54,556 nt of DNA from Symbiodinium natans (taxonomy: Eukaryota; Sar; Dinophyceae; Suessiales; Symbiodiniaceae): positions 1 to 54,556 of the forward strand of contig CAJNDS010000885.1 in the NCBI GenBank assembly GCA_905221605.1. The letters run 5' to 3'. The notes under the pieces were generated by a model. That model worked only from the letters and a program-made list of their open reading frames with translations, was not told where the DNA came from and ran no database searches. Of the stretch, positions 53,420-54,556 are shown in pieces. Made by a program: the position numbers and the translations under genes. The number at the start of each line of letters is the position of its first letter. Positions within the stretch are counted from its first letter, which is position 1.

Positions 53420-54320
53420 CAAAGGTAGTTTGTGGGGACCGGAATGCCGAAGGGAAGCTTGTTGTCATTGGGAAGTAGTGCAATTTCTGCCGGTGGGGGA
53501 TAAGGGTGGTATCTTCCCCTGATAACAAGAGCCAGCAAACAGCCGGAGCCCAGAACGACAAATCAGTCGAGCAATGCTATAGACTTAGCCCCGGAAGTTC
53601 GAGCGGATTGGCTGTCACCCACCACAAGTGTATCAAAAAGCATATCTATGTTTATGTATGTATCTATGTATGCTCGTATCCACCCATTGTCTAGGGCTCT
53701 GGGCTTCGTTCGTTAGTAAGTCTAATTCGAGAGGTACGCTTAATTCGACTTGTATCGTATGTTAAGATGCCACACCCCAAGACATCCTCTTCTAATTCTA
53801 AGCCTCTTTCACGAATCCAAAATCCCCAAATCCCCAAATGCAAGAATCCAAGCCGCAAGCCGGGACCCCACTCTTGTTTTGAAACTCTGGTTTTTCCTCC
53901 CTTTTCTTTTGTTCTTTTCACGCACGGTTTTTGGATATTTTTTTCGGTGAGCAAGTGTAGAACGTGCAAAACACATGTGTTTTTGTACTGCTTGCACAAT
54001 TTTCACATAGAATCAGACTTCGCACATGCTCAGCATGTCATGTTCATCGGTATTTAGGAGGGTTTTAATAGGAAGAAAGTAAAACCTAGATCAGGGGGGG
54101 GGGGGTGTGATAATATGTACATATATATGTACACATATTTTGTGGTTGTTGTCATTCATTTTTTGCTTATTTGTTTGTACACATGCGTTATAGCCCTGGC
54201 TTGCCTGCACAAGCCCAGGCCAAGGGTTGTCCACATTGCCAGAATATGCTGCCCCAGTGCCGTTCTCAGCAAGAGTGAGTAGAAAAAACAGACGCTGCTA
54301 AAGCTGTGGTGGTGAGATTG
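53420..54320. other. Intron-like region with TATG, AC-rich and poly-G tracts
   Basis: Holds TATG repeats (53644-53672), AATCCCCAAA-type telomere-like units (53815-53850) and a run of G at 54095-54107 followed by alternating TA/CA sequence. No exon recognised. Confidence 0.5.
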
Positions 54321-54338
54321 CGCCTTCCTTGGGGCAAA

Positions 54339-54556
54339 GGTTCGAGTCGTTCGCCTCGGATCTTGGTCACAGGGAGGACATGACCGTTGCCAAGATGGAC
54401 GGTCAGAAGAATGACTTGCCGTTTAGTGGATTCGATGTGAAGGCTTGACTTGACTCCTTCAGAGATGCCTCAGGGTGGCAAGCATCCCCCCTGCAGGGAT
54501 ACCCGACCCTCTTCTTCATTGACGCTGGGCAGAAGGCCGGGACCAGACACAGACAG
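54339..54556 (+). CDS. PDI-like fourth thioredoxin domain, C-terminal part, cut by window end
   Basis: After gggcaaag the frame reads FESFASDLGHREDMTVAKMD and LPFSGFDVK, skips a 54-nt GC...AG intron (54443-54496), and continues GYPTLFFIDAGQK. This is the second half of a thioredoxin domain including the cis-proline. The gene runs off the window. Confidence 0.8.
54443..54496 (+). other. 54-nt micro-intron with GC donor
   Basis: gtgaag|GCTTGA ... ccctgcag|ggatac. Removal gives FDVK-GYPTLFF in phase 0, the usual PDI wording. Dinoflagellates are known to use GC and GA donors. Confidence 0.75.

Overview
The window looks like nuclear DNA of a dinoflagellate (inference, no species named). The evidence is a relic of the dinoflagellate spliced leader (31698-31718, minus), a nuclear copy of mitochondrial cob with an unedited TGA at a tryptophan position, repeated (TTTAGGG)n/(CCCTAAA)n tracts inside the sequence, very small introns (53 and 54 nt, one with a GC donor), and low gene density with abundant repeats and retroelement remains. 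No bacterial operon, tRNA, rRNA or CRISPR array was recognised.

Layout. 0-3.3 kb: TG microsatellites, a ~123-bp satellite flanked by 140-bp direct repeats. 3.6-4.7 kb (minus): a single-pass membrane protein with two copies of an unrecognised six-cysteine domain. 5.3-6.6 kb (minus): a damaged cytochrome P450 whose third intron is almost entirely a telomere-type array. 8.2-10.2 kb (minus): a secreted/membrane trefoil protein ending in a RING finger. 11.1-14.3 kb: microsatellites and a mosaic of long direct repeats. 14.5-19.6 kb (minus): a nearly full-length non-LTR retrotransposon encoding endonuclease, reverse transcriptase, C2H2-type zinc fingers and, after a frame change, a complete USP-type deubiquitinase domain. 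20-24 kb: AT-rich and mostly empty, with a weak coiled-coil ORF. 23.9-28.0 kb: a large palindrome; its left side carries a mitochondrial insertion (cob) that its right side lacks. 28.4-34.2 kb: degenerate telomeric repeats, tandem repeats, a Copia-like RT scrap, a GC-rich island with fossil LINE pieces, and a 5'-truncated LINE RT (plus). 34.6-41.7 kb: little recognisable coding sequence. 41.8-44.3 kb (plus): a secreted SGNH/GDSL hydrolase with widely separated exons. 46.7-47.1 kb: two small inverted-repeat elements in opposite orientation. 47.6 kb to the end (plus): exons of a protein-disulphide-isomerase-like gene or gene cluster with four thioredoxin-type domains.

There is no operon logic; genes are monocistronic and intron-containing. 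The most unusual item is the retrotransposon that carries its own deubiquitinase. The palindrome, with an occupied and an empty copy of one insertion site, is the second. Most exon boundaries are inferred from frame, family alignment by eye and AG/GT-type signals, so exact ends are approximate unless stated.
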